Below, in pieces: positions 26,663 to 34,955 of a stretch of DNA of 41,817 nucleotides. Both the position numbers and the translations under genes were made by a program. This DNA comes from Ignavibacteria bacterium (GTDB lineage: Bacteria; Bacteroidota; Ignavibacteria; Ignavibacteriales; Melioribacteraceae): contig JAAYAN010000058.1 in the NCBI GenBank assembly GCA_012719345.1, positions 1 to 41,817 on the forward strand. The letters run 5' to 3'. The stretch's first letter is position 1. Each line of letters begins with the position of its first letter. The notes under the pieces were generated by a model that was not told where the DNA came from, did not search any database, and was given only the letters and a program-made list of their open reading frames with translations.

Positions 26663-27880
26663 TTATCTCCTGCTTCTTCGTTCACCGCTCTTTGTATTTT
26701 CATTTTTATTGCTGTTTCCTCTTGAACTAGCATTCGGTTCCGCAGTTCTCGTTTCCCTTTGTCTTTGAGGACTTACCTCTCTTTGTGGAGTATTCTGCCG
26801 CTGAGTATTAATCTCTCTTTGAGGGAAAGAATCTCTTCGAGGGCTGACTTCTCGTTTTGGTTCGGCAGTTTTCTGCTGTTCAAATTCATTTTTCTGAAAT
26901 CTCCTTGTTTCATCCGAATTGTTTTTTCTTCTGTTTACTTCAATGTTGTTTCTTTCTGATAAAGATTTATTGTCACTTCGTCTTTCTATATTTCTTTGAG
27001 GAACCTGAGTAACTTTTTTGTCAGAATATTCCCTTCTTACGGACTCATTGCTAGTTCTGTGCGATTCAGGAATAAATTGAGTTCTCAAATTACTTTTCTG
27101 CTCTGTTCTCTTAAGTCTTATTTCTGTCCTGTCAGAATTTCGATTAATTTCACTGCGTTCAGGTCTGTATATTTTATTATCATTTCTTCTTTCATAAACA
27201 TTTCTATCCGAGCTTCTCGTAATTTCATTGCTGCGCAACTTATAACCGCCTCGTTTTTCAATAATTTCTTTATCAACGCCCTGGTTTATAATTCTTCCGT
27301 TATCATAACCGTAATTGGTACGATACTTTGTATGAGCGTGAACTCTGTGTTTATTTCTGTCGTTTATAAAGAACTTATGAATTCCAGGATTACAGAAATG
27401 ACCATAGCTTACATAATTCCAATGTTTATAATGAGCACGCCATCCTATCGAAAAATGAATTCCAACACCAACCCGGAATTCGGCATAAGGAGGTAAAGGT
27501 GCCCAGCCTATATAATTGTCATCGTATCTCCATTCAACCCAAGCAGGTGCCCACTCGTTACCGGGAATCCATAACCAGCCGTAATAATCATCGTGATACC
27601 ATCTTCCGTAGTGATATGCTGCCCATCCAAAAGGTTCGTAACTATCCCAATACCAACCGTCATCAGTCCATATCCATCTTCCGTTTGAATAAGGCTGCCA
27701 GTTAAAAGCTACACTTGCAGGACGCCAGGCAACAACATCATAATCTATTTCAATCCAGTCACCGTAAGGAGTTAATGATGAATAAAAAAATCCTATATTT
27801 ACTCCGCCTTTAAGTGTTTTAGCTTCTGTTAACTCAGTAAAAGCTAATACTATTATCATAATTAAAAACAAATGTTTCAT
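26663..27880 (-). CDS. Secreted Trp/Tyr-rich (DUF6600-like) protein with Arg-rich tail
   Basis: The 405-residue product has a signal peptide (about 1-20). A Trp/Tyr/Gly-rich domain follows (about 35-140), built from short repeats such as YGDWIEIDY, NGRWIWTDDGWYW, FGWAAYHYGRWYHD, YGWLWIPGNEWAPAWV and YIGWAPLPP, which resemble the DUF6600/YXWGXW-type domain. The second half (about 215-405) is low-complexity: Arg, Asn, Ser, Glu and Gln with repeated SPQRE/TPQREV pieces, predicted disordered and strongly basic. The protein should be exported; an envelope or extracellular binding role (acidic polymer, DNA or polysaccharide) is only a guess from the basic tail. An AAGGAGGA site gives the start. Confidence 0.75.
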   Translation of the reverse strand: MKHLFLIMIIVLAFTELTEAKTLKGGVNIGFFYSSLTPYGDWIEIDYDVVAWRPASVAFNWQPYSNGRWIWTDDGWYWDSYEPFGWAAYHYGRWYHDDYYGWLWIPGNEWAPAWVEWRYDDNYIGWAPLPPYAEFRVGVGIHFSIGWRAHYKHWNYVSYGHFCNPGIHKFFINDRNKHRVHAHTKYRTNYGYDNGRIINQGVDKEIIEKRGGYKLRSNEITRSSDRNVYERRNDNKIYRPERSEINRNSDRTEIRLKRTEQKSNLRTQFIPESHRTSNESVRREYSDKKVTQVPQRNIERRSDNKSLSERNNIEVNRRKNNSDETRRFQKNEFEQQKTAEPKREVSPRRDSFPQREINTQRQNTPQREVSPQRQRETRTAEPNASSRGNSNKNENTKSGERRSRR

Positions 27881-27969
27881 TTTATTCCTCCTTTATTTGT
27901 TTTTATTCAATAAACAATTGCAATGCCATTTAAATAATTGATTTTTTAATTAAAATTAAAGGTATTAAA

Positions 27970-28001
27970 ATAATAGTGTATATTATTTAATACACTATTA
28001 T
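27970..28001. repeat. Perfect inverted repeat in a divergent intergenic region
   Basis: ATAATAGTGTAT (27970-27981) and ATACACTATTAT (27990-28001) are exact complements with an 8-nt loop. The repeat lies between the divergent genes starting at 27880 (-) and 28077 (+). It could be an operator for either gene or a 5'-UTR hairpin. The other bases of 27881-28076 are AT-rich without a recognised promoter. Confidence 0.55.
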
Positions 28002-28076
28002 AATTTTTAATTCATTTATTTTAATTGAGACTGACAATAATCTTCGTTAATTTTCAGAGAATAATTTGAGGACATT

Positions 28077-29744
28077 ATGAAATTATTTTGCACATTTTTT
28101 TTTGTAATAATTATTTTTATAACAAACTGCAGCAAAGAAAATGAGGAAATCTTAAAAGAGGAAAATATGCTTCGCGAAAAAATAGAGAAATTTGTTCCTA
28201 CGCTTATAAAATACGACGAATCAATATTGACTGAAAGACAGAGAATTATTGTGCAAAAACTTTATGAAGCTTCTAAAATAATTGATAGAATATTTCTCGA
28301 TCAAGTTTATGCGAAAAATTACATAATAGAATCCGAATTAAAAACAAGTAAAGAAAAAAGAGGTATTCTGGCTTACCAATTATTCAAAATGAACTTCGGT
28401 CCTTTTGACAGAATTGATCACAACAGCTCTTTTTGGGGTAATCATAAAAAACCGGCAGGAGCAAATTTTTATCCTGAAGATTTAACTAAAGAAGAATTTG
28501 AAAAATGGGTTAAGGATAATCCAGATGATGAAAAGGCTTTTACATCGGAATTTACTATAATACGAAGAAAAGATAACAAACTTGCAGCAATTCCCTATTC
28601 TGAATATTATAAAGAAGAACTTGAGAAAGCTGCGCAATTGTTGGAAGAGGCTGCTAATTACTCCAAAAATGCTTCATTAAAAAAATATTTAAAACTTCGG
28701 GCAAAAGCATTCCGCACAAACGATTATTACGAAAGCGATATGGCTTGGATGGATCTTAAAGATCACGTAATAGAAGTAGTAATAGGGCCCTATGAAGTTT
28801 ACGAAGATGAACTGTTCAATTATAAAGCGTCTTTTGAAAGCTTCCTTACTATCGTTGATCCCGCAGAAAGCAAAAAGCTCGAAAGATTTGCGTCCTATCT
28901 GGATAAAATGGAAACTAATCTTCCAATTCCTGACGAGCATAAAAACTTTAACCGAGGTGCAGAATCGCCGATTGTGGTTGTTCAACAGGTATTCAGCGCC
29001 GGAGATACAAAAGCAGGAGTACAGACACTTGCATTTAATCTTCCCAATGATGAAAGAGTAAGGAAAGCTAAAGGCAGTAAAAAAGTTTTGATAAAAAATA
29101 TGCACGAAGCAAAATTTGATAAACTACTTAAGCCTATTGCCGAAAAAGTTCTAACTGAAGAACAGCTTAAATATGTTACATTCGATGCATTTTTTAATCA
29201 CACACTTATGCACGAAATTAGTCACGGCATCGGTCCCGGTTTTATTAAAATAAACGGAAGAGAAACTGAAGTTAAAAAAGAATTAAAAGAAACTTATTCT
29301 AAAATTGAGGAATGTAAAGCTGATATCCTAGGCATGTTCAATAATATGTTTATGATTTCACAAGGTGAATACACCAAGAAAGAAGAAAAAGAAATCTGGG
29401 TAACTTTTCTTGCCGGAATTTTCCGTTCGGTACGTTTTGGAATAAACGAAGCTCACGGCGGCGGAAATGCAATAATTTATAATTATTTTCTGGAAAACGG
29501 AGCCTATGCTTTTAACGAAAAAACAGGGAAAGTTTCAGTTAATTTCGAAAAAGCATACGATGTTTTGAAAACCCTTTCGCAAAAAATCTTGATGATTCAG
29601 GCAGAGGGAAATTATAATGCTGCAAAAGAACTTATTTCCAAATATGGAACAGAATCGCATTCTTTAAGTATTTTAAGGAAAAATTTAGAATCTTTACCAG
29701 TCGATATAAGACCGGTTTTTCAGATTGAGGGAAAAAGAAATTAA
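28077..29744 (+). CDS. M49-family (dipeptidyl-peptidase III-like) zinc peptidase lipoprotein
   Basis: The 555-residue protein has a lipoprotein signal (lipobox-like FITNC, Cys18) and an M49-type catalytic region. The zinc motif is HEISH (379-383) and the second motif is EECKAD (411-416). Classical DPP III has the six-residue HExxGH and EECRAE; the shorter HEISH form is, as I recall, known from a Caldithrix enzyme. Such enzymes release dipeptides from the N-terminus of short peptides. The lipid anchor places it at a membrane outside the cytoplasm, so peptide scavenging is inferred. It has GAGG upstream and is monocistronic, convergent with the TIGR02757 gene. Confidence 0.82.
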   Translation: MKLFCTFFFVIIIFITNCSKENEEILKEENMLREKIEKFVPTLIKYDESILTERQRIIVQKLYEASKIIDRIFLDQVYAKNYIIESELKTSKEKRGILAYQLFKMNFGPFDRIDHNSSFWGNHKKPAGANFYPEDLTKEEFEKWVKDNPDDEKAFTSEFTIIRRKDNKLAAIPYSEYYKEELEKAAQLLEEAANYSKNASLKKYLKLRAKAFRTNDYYESDMAWMDLKDHVIEVVIGPYEVYEDELFNYKASFESFLTIVDPAESKKLERFASYLDKMETNLPIPDEHKNFNRGAESPIVVVQQVFSAGDTKAGVQTLAFNLPNDERVRKAKGSKKVLIKNMHEAKFDKLLKPIAEKVLTEEQLKYVTFDAFFNHTLMHEISHGIGPGFIKINGRETEVKKELKETYSKIEECKADILGMFNNMFMISQGEYTKKEEKEIWVTFLAGIFRSVRFGINEAHGGGNAIIYNYFLENGAYAFNEKTGKVSVNFEKAYDVLKTLSQKILMIQAEGNYNAAKELISKYGTESHSLSILRKNLESLPVDIRPVFQIEGKRN

Positions 29745-29776
29745 TAGTAAAAAAGGATTAATGAATAAATATAATA

Positions 29777-30577
29777 TTAGAGTTTTAATTTCCTCATTCC
29801 TATATGGCAGATTGCAAAATCGTATTTAACAGGATCGCGGGAATCAAACTTTTTAAGATTTTCTGTAATTTCTTCAGCCATTCCCCAGCTTATATTTTTT
29901 GCAGAAGTTAAATTTAATTCTTTACAAATTCTTGCAACATGAGTATCAACAGGAATAACTAGTTTGTCTGTGGGAATTTCTTTCCACAACCCGAAATCAA
30001 TTTCATCTTTTCGTATCATCCACCTGAGAAACAGATTCATTCTTTTGCAAGCGCTGCCTTTTGCAGGATCGGGAAACATAAAAGTTAAACCTTGCGATGC
30101 TTCTTCCCTTCCCCTGGCAGCATCAAGCAGATTACGCGAAAAAAAGGCAACCGCATCTTTCAGATTTTTTTCCTGCGGAAAATAATATAAAAGAAAAAGC
30201 TGTCTTAATGAACCGTCTTCAGTATAAATTCTGTGCAATGCCCGGAATAATCTGGCAATATCTTCGCTTGTATAAAATCGGTGGATTATATTCGTAAAAA
30301 CTTCGGCATCTTTTGAATAATTAAAATTTTCAACAAATTCATAAGGTTTGTATTCGGTAATCTCAAATATTTTTCCTAGAGTTTTAATAATCTGCTGAAC
30401 ATTTCCGTACGAAAAAACAGAAGATATAATACCGGCAATTTCAATATCTTTTTCTTCCGAAAATTTATGCAAAAATTGTACTGGATCGGGAGATATACAG
30501 GATTTATCGAATGATTTATAATGTTCATTTAGCTTTTTTTTAATGGTAGAATCCGATAGGATTTTATGTTTTATCAT
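29777..30577 (-). CDS. TIGR02757/DUF2400 family protein, function unknown
   Basis: The 266-residue cytoplasmic protein matches the TIGR02757 pattern. It has SPDPVQFLHKF near residue 30, KRMNLFLRWMIRKDEIDFGLW (about 177-197), and VIPVDTHVARI (about 207-217). The last segment resembles the helix-hairpin-helix/Asp region of base-excision glycosylases, so DNA binding or repair is a guess from fold similarity. The ATG overlaps the stop of the upstream DUF3307 gene by 4 nt (ATGA), so it is translated with the SatD module. Confidence 0.8.
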   Translation of the reverse strand: MIKHKILSDSTIKKKLNEHYKSFDKSCISPDPVQFLHKFSEEKDIEIAGIISSVFSYGNVQQIIKTLGKIFEITEYKPYEFVENFNYSKDAEVFTNIIHRFYTSEDIARLFRALHRIYTEDGSLRQLFLLYYFPQEKNLKDAVAFFSRNLLDAARGREEASQGLTFMFPDPAKGSACKRMNLFLRWMIRKDEIDFGLWKEIPTDKLVIPVDTHVARICKELNLTSAKNISWGMAEEITENLKKFDSRDPVKYDFAICHIGMRKLKL

Positions 30578-31311
30578 AATTTATCCGCAACTAAAAGAGC
30601 CGTTAAAAATGCAAATAATGCTGAAATTAAAGTTCCGATAAGCACGTATTCGGCAAAATATCTTTTATCTAGAGCTTTAAACCTTGCAAATGATTTTGCC
30701 GCTATTATTAAACCTATTGCCGAATACTGACCTAGTAAAATCAAAATGTAAATAAATATTCTTTCCAAAATTCCTATCAGCTTTCCCGCACCTGATAATT
30801 TTTGGTCATCCGATTCTTTTTGTGCATCAATTTCGTTTATTCCCAAATTTAACTTTTTCAGTATTACTTTTATTATAACTGACGATTCCAGCATCAGGAA
30901 TAATAGTCCGAAAAGAAACAAACACGATTTATTCCAATCAGGATAGCTGAATAATTCCGAAATTATTACAAAAGGATATGAGCTTTGCAGCCAATATATA
31001 AACCGGTAATTAAAATCTAGGTCAAACAAAGGAGAAGAAAAAAATAACAAAGCAATCAATATTCCTATTGATTCTCTTATTCTGAGAGAATCGGAATTTT
31101 TAATTTTCTTTGATAATAAATAAAACAGATAGTTTAAAAGCATTAAGCAGATAAATAGTAAAATTACTTTCCAGCTATACTCAACCAGCATCAATCCCAA
31201 AGCTTGAATTAAAGTTTTTTTAACTGCTTTATTTTTATTTTCGGCAAAACTGCTAAAATAGGTAAATAATCTCGAAATGAAGAAAACACTTAATAAATAT
31301 ATCAGTATCAA
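30574..31311 (-). CDS. DUF3307-like polytopic membrane protein, partner of SatD
   Basis: The 245-residue protein has six or so hydrophobic segments and a polar loop near residues 160-175. The C-terminal half carries the family stretch GKLIGILERIFIYILILLGQ...AIGLIIAAKSFARFKALDKRYFAEYVLIGTL, which I recognise from DUF3307 proteins encoded beside SatD. The start is TTG at 31311, overlapping the satD TGA (TTGA), with no ATG nearby, so translation is coupled. Its role is unknown; membrane signalling or transport with SatD is inferred only from the conserved pairing. Confidence 0.7.
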   Translation of the reverse strand: MILIYLLSVFFISRLFTYFSSFAENKNKAVKKTLIQALGLMLVEYSWKVILLFICLMLLNYLFYLLSKKIKNSDSLRIRESIGILIALLFFSSPLFDLDFNYRFIYWLQSSYPFVIISELFSYPDWNKSCLFLFGLLFLMLESSVIIKVILKKLNLGINEIDAQKESDDQKLSGAGKLIGILERIFIYILILLGQYSAIGLIIAAKSFARFKALDKRYFAEYVLIGTLISALFAFLTALLVADKL

Positions 31312-31928
31312 TTGAGGTTCCCGTTAATTATTAATCCAATTTCTTTAAATGTATCGGATATTACTGGGATTGAGCCGTCCTTAATAGTTTTATATACGGC
31401 TCTTTTGCTTAAATTTAATTCCGTGGCTATTCTGTTAATGTCGTAATTAAGACAGTTCATAACAAATACTTTAAGTCTGTTTTCGTTCCAGCTTTTTATT
31501 TCTTCCGAAATTAATGTAAGTGTGTGATTAATCAATTTATTTTCTTTAATTACAGAATTCAGATAAAAAAGCGAGTTGCTTTTTTTTACAATTGTCATTC
31601 CGTCGCGTGCAGCGTAAAAAGCGGGACCATCCATACCTTCAACGGAATTATCAGAAAACCGCGCCGTTATTTCCCCTATTCCTATTGAAAAGCGGATTTT
31701 CTGCGGAAAGACTGATTCGGCTATTCGTAACATATCAAAAAATAAAGAATCGGCATTATTATATACTGCCTGGAATTCGTCGCCCAATATTATTTTATAA
31801 GGTGCCTGCAAATTCGGGTTTCCGCGGTTAACAAGATTTATCCCCGATTGTAATTTTTGCTGTATACCGTTTCGGTCGATTATCTTTTTAGAATTTACTA
31901 AGTCGCCGATTAATGAAATCTTTTTCAT
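31308..31928 (-). CDS. SatD family protein with C-terminal helix-turn-helix
   Basis: The 206-residue protein begins KKISLIGDLVNSKKIIDRNGIQQKL, the SatD hallmark. It continues with KIILGDEFQAVYNNADSLF and RFSIGIGEIT, which resemble the core of nucleotide-cyclase-like folds. The C-terminus (about 163-185, DINRIATELNLSKRAVYKTIKDG) is a helix-turn-helix. It could be a DNA-binding sensor, with its signal passing to or from the DUF3307 membrane protein. SatD was first named in a streptococcal secretion/acid-tolerance operon, but the molecular function is unknown. It is the first gene of a three-gene overlapping operon. Confidence 0.75.
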   Translation of the reverse strand: MKKISLIGDLVNSKKIIDRNGIQQKLQSGINLVNRGNPNLQAPYKIILGDEFQAVYNNADSLFFDMLRIAESVFPQKIRFSIGIGEITARFSDNSVEGMDGPAFYAARDGMTIVKKSNSLFYLNSVIKENKLINHTLTLISEEIKSWNENRLKVFVMNCLNYDINRIATELNLSKRAVYKTIKDGSIPVISDTFKEIGLIINGNLN

Positions 31929-31950
31929 TTATTTCCGTACTGTATATGTG

Positions 31951-31958
31951 CAAATATA
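31951..31958 (-). promoter_or_regulatory. Possible -7 element of the satD operon
   Basis: CAAATATA on the plus strand reads TATATTTG (TAnnTTTG) on the minus strand, about 23 nt before the satD ATG. No TTG lies at the right distance upstream, so the promoter is only tentative. Confidence 0.3.
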
Positions 31959-32032
31959 AATAATGTATTATTATGGTTCATTATTATATTTTGCACTTTT
32001 ATCGTTCACTATTAATTTATAATATCTATTGA

Positions 32033-32752
32033 TTAAACGTTTCTGTTAATAATCTTTAAAATCTCTTTAACAGCTTCTTCAACTCCAACAAAAATTGAAC
32101 GAGCAATAATTGCCTGACCGATACTCACTTCATCAATATCTTTAATTTCAATAAATTCTTTTAAATTTGAGTAATTTAACCCGTGACCGGCGTTAACACC
32201 AAGTCCAAGCTTTTTGGCGTGTCTTACAGCCTGACGGATTCTTTCCAGCTCGTCAAACATATCCTCTTCATTTTTCGAATTTGCATAAACACCTGTATGA
32301 ATTTCAATGAAATCAGCTCCAATTTCGGCCGAGGCATCAATTTGATTTAAATCCGGTTCGATAAACATTGAAACTATTATTCCTGCGCTTTGAAGTCTTT
32401 TTACTGCATTTCTTAAATGATCAATATTATCAATAACATTTATCCCGCCTTCTGTGGTAAGCTCAAGCCGTTTTTCGGGGACAATTGTTGCAAGTTCGGG
32501 TTTTACATCGCAGGCAATTTCAATAATTTCATCAACTGCAGCCATTTCCAAATCCAGTTTGGTAGTAACAAGTTCTCTTAAAAGTCTTAAATCTCTTTCA
32601 TTTATATGTCTGCGGTCTTCGCGTAAGTGGACTACAATACCATCTACTCCGTATTGTTCAGCCATAAGAGCAAAAGTAACCGGATCAGGCTGTGCTTCAC
32701 CTCTGGCATTTCTAAGTGTAGCAACATGATCTATATTTAAAGAAAATTTCAT
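32033..32752 (-). CDS. pdxJ: Pyridoxine 5'-phosphate synthase
   Basis: ATG 32752 is preferred, with TGGAGTG just upstream; a GTG two codons earlier (32758) falls in that site. The 239-residue TIM-barrel enzyme joins 3-amino-2-oxopropyl phosphate and deoxyxylulose 5-phosphate to make PNP, in the DXP-dependent vitamin B6 pathway. Motifs: SLNIDHVATLRNARG at the N-terminus, HLREDRRHI (substrate His/Arg), LEMA (catalytic Glu), and NAGHGLNY (catalytic His). Normal length. It is monocistronic or co-transcribed with the CPBP gene 56 nt upstream. Confidence 0.95.
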   Translation of the reverse strand: MKFSLNIDHVATLRNARGEAQPDPVTFALMAEQYGVDGIVVHLREDRRHINERDLRLLRELVTTKLDLEMAAVDEIIEIACDVKPELATIVPEKRLELTTEGGINVIDNIDHLRNAVKRLQSAGIIVSMFIEPDLNQIDASAEIGADFIEIHTGVYANSKNEEDMFDELERIRQAVRHAKKLGLGVNAGHGLNYSNLKEFIEIKDIDEVSIGQAIIARSIFVGVEEAVKEILKIINRNV

Positions 32753-32808
32753 AAGCACTCCACAAGTTTTGAAATATAAAGCAGTAAGTTAAAAATATTC
32801 GGAATAAA

Positions 32809-33609
32809 TTAAAACAACCTTGCAATTATATTTAATAAAGAATCAAATCCAACACCGTAATCTTCTGCATTGTATCTTAAACGCGAAAAAATATCGATAG
32901 AAAACATCACTCCAAAATGAACAATAATGCAATAATAAACAGAGCGAGTTCTTAAAGCAAGAATGCCTAAAGCAATTCCGCCGAAAATCGCTCCAAAAGT
33001 TTCGAGAGCAGGTTTTCCGTTATGAAGAATAACAAAAGGTATCATTTGGATAAGAACTGAATAATTGCCGAATTTTTCTTCCAATCCGAAAAGCATATAC
33101 CCTCTCCACATAAATTCCCATGATACGAGATAAAGAAAAATACCGATTTCGTAGATAAAAAATTTACTTAAGTCAGTGCGGGCTGAATCCAGATGCGGGT
33201 ATTTTGCTGCAAATTCCGGGGCCGCAGAAACAAACCATAAAATCGGAATCATAAATCCAAGAAATATTATTGTATAAAATATTCCGGTCTTGTAATCACC
33301 TTTTTTGAATCCGAAATCCCGGACATTTTTCTTGAAATAATAAATTATAATAAGAACAGGAATTATAAGCAAAGTAACTGTGTCTCCCGCAAACCAATAA
33401 ATAAATTCATATAAATCAATATTCGGATTGTCGAAATATTCAGGATAGATATTTATTTTAAAAAAACGGCGGGAGGTATAATACCAGGAAAGGGTTTGAA
33501 GAACAGCAACACTGATAAAAATCAATACTATATTTTTATCTGTCAGTTTTACTGCGCTGAAAAGAATTCCAAAATCCTTTTTAAGTTTGTTAAACACAGA
33601 TTCATCCAA
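32809..33609 (-). CDS. CPBP-family intramembrane metalloprotease-like protein
   Basis: The 266-residue protein has about seven membrane helices. The CPBP (Abi/CAAX prenyl-protease-like) motifs are present in modified form: WEFMWRGYML (Glu165, Arg169; usually EExxxR, here E-F), FVILHN (His196) and IVHFGVMFSID (His231). These residues would bind zinc and cut inside the membrane, but the missing second Glu leaves activity uncertain. The start is ambiguous: TTG at 33609 directly after a stop codon, or GTG at 33597 with GGA seven nt upstream. The substrate is unknown. Confidence 0.75.
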   Translation of the reverse strand: MDESVFNKLKKDFGILFSAVKLTDKNIVLIFISVAVLQTLSWYYTSRRFFKINIYPEYFDNPNIDLYEFIYWFAGDTVTLLIIPVLIIIYYFKKNVRDFGFKKGDYKTGIFYTIIFLGFMIPILWFVSAAPEFAAKYPHLDSARTDLSKFFIYEIGIFLYLVSWEFMWRGYMLFGLEEKFGNYSVLIQMIPFVILHNGKPALETFGAIFGGIALGILALRTRSVYYCIIVHFGVMFSIDIFSRLRYNAEDYGVGFDSLLNIIARLF

Positions 33610-33732
33610 TTATTTTTCATAATCATTTTAAATCTAACAATACTAACAGTTATTTCTAATAATAATTATTAAAAAAAGATGCCTGCAGTCAATTTTTTCT
33701 TCTATGGTTAGGATATTTATTGACTAAACTGT

Positions 33733-34311
33733 TTATTTTTTATTGAGAAGTTTTGCCGCTTCAAATTTAATGAATGATGAAAAGCTTTGAATATTGTTCT
33801 TTTGCGAAGTTTTCTTCAATCCGAAAAATACTTTCGTGTTAATTTGCGGATTTACTATTACTTCAATTATAAGAAACATTATACCCAGATTTGCATAAAC
33901 ATCTGCCATATTAGGTATTCCTGGTCCCGGCCAAATTATAAAATCACGCACATAACCAAAATAAAGGCTGTCTGTTAAGTTACCGATGTTTGCAGAAAAG
34001 AATAAAATAAATGTCCATTCTGCAATTAAACTTTTTCTGTAATTTGATACATAATATTTAAAAAATAAAATACCAATTGGAATAAGAAATATCTGAATTG
34101 CATTTGAAAAAAGTCGTATAAAACCGAGTTCTTCGCCAATTCCAAATACAAGTCCGTAATTTTTTGCGAATGTCAGCCCGAATCCTAAATACTTAAAAAC
34201 AATTTGTCCCGGAAGAATGTTTTCGGAAGCGAAGTACTTAGTTAGCTGGTCTGCCGAATAAAGTAAAATTATGTTAAAAAACATAAAAAAAGCTTTTTTG
34301 TTAACTTTCAT
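33733..34311 (-). CDS. lspA: Signal peptidase II-like (prolipoprotein) aspartic protease
   Basis: The 192-residue, four-helix membrane protein shows LspA landmarks: DQLTKY (Asp21), KNYGLVFGI (Asn51), NIGNLTDSLYFGYVRDF with catalytic Asp123, and NMADVYANLG with catalytic Asp137. LspA removes lipoprotein signal peptides before the lipidated Cys. One deviation is Ser115, where LspA normally has Arg in GNxxDR. The protein also carries about 35 extra polar C-terminal residues. The lipoproteins encoded in this window would be substrates. It overlaps the upstream yceH stop (TAATG). It could be a second, diverged copy. Confidence 0.8.
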   Translation of the reverse strand: MKVNKKAFFMFFNIILLYSADQLTKYFASENILPGQIVFKYLGFGLTFAKNYGLVFGIGEELGFIRLFSNAIQIFLIPIGILFFKYYVSNYRKSLIAEWTFILFFSANIGNLTDSLYFGYVRDFIIWPGPGIPNMADVYANLGIMFLIIEVIVNPQINTKVFFGLKKTSQKNNIQSFSSFIKFEAAKLLNKK

Positions 34312-34955
34312 TAAAATTGATTTTTAAACTGTTCAAACTCAGTTCTTAATTGCTGAAGTTCTGTTTTAAGATTTTCAATTTCAGCTGTAAGTTCAGAAAT
34401 TTTATCTAAATTTTCACAAAGATTTTCATCTTCCTGTGTATAAAAATCCAGATTAGGTTCCCCATTTAATAAATGCATATAACGAGATTCTTTTGTACCG
34501 GGTAATTTTGGTAATTTTACCACCATTGGGTTTTCGCGTTTCATCAATTCAGATATAACTTCATCAACTTGTAGTAACGATTCAAATTCAAACATCCTGC
34601 CGCTTCTGCCCTTTATTTCACCCGGCGTTTGTGGTCCCCGTAACATCAGTACACACAAAACAGCTGTTTCCTGCTGCGATAGTTCCAGCGAATTACTGAA
34701 ATTCTGCCTGAATTTTGGCACTCGCGAATCTCTGCTTTCAACTAATGTAGCAAGTGATTTGTCGCGCAATTTATTCAAGACTTTTTCAATAAGTCTTTCA
34801 TCAAAATTAACAACCGGATTACGGCTGGACTTTTGATTACAAGCATTTTTTAAGTAATTAATAGTCAGCGGATAATATTCCGGAGTTGTAAATTCTTTTT
34901 CAATTAAAGCTCCAATTATCCGTGTTTCTTCAAAAGTTAATATCAGATTGCTCAT
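34311..34955 (-). CDS. yceH: UPF0502/DUF480 family protein (YceH-like)
   Basis: The 214-residue protein has two winged-helix units. The first starts LTFEETRIIGALIEKEFTTPEYYPLT and contains NACNQKSSRNP. The second contains LCVLMLRGPQTPGEIKGRSGRMFEF. A C-terminal coiled coil follows (about 180-212, ISELTAEIENLKTELQQLRTEF). These are exact YceH/DUF480 hallmarks. The function is unknown; the winged helices suggest nucleic-acid binding. Its ATG overlaps the stop of the thioredoxin-like gene by 4 nt, and lspA overlaps its own stop. Confidence 0.92.
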   Translation of the reverse strand: MSNLILTFEETRIIGALIEKEFTTPEYYPLTINYLKNACNQKSSRNPVVNFDERLIEKVLNKLRDKSLATLVESRDSRVPKFRQNFSNSLELSQQETAVLCVLMLRGPQTPGEIKGRSGRMFEFESLLQVDEVISELMKRENPMVVKLPKLPGTKESRYMHLLNGEPNLDFYTQEDENLCENLDKISELTAEIENLKTELQQLRTEFEQFKNQF

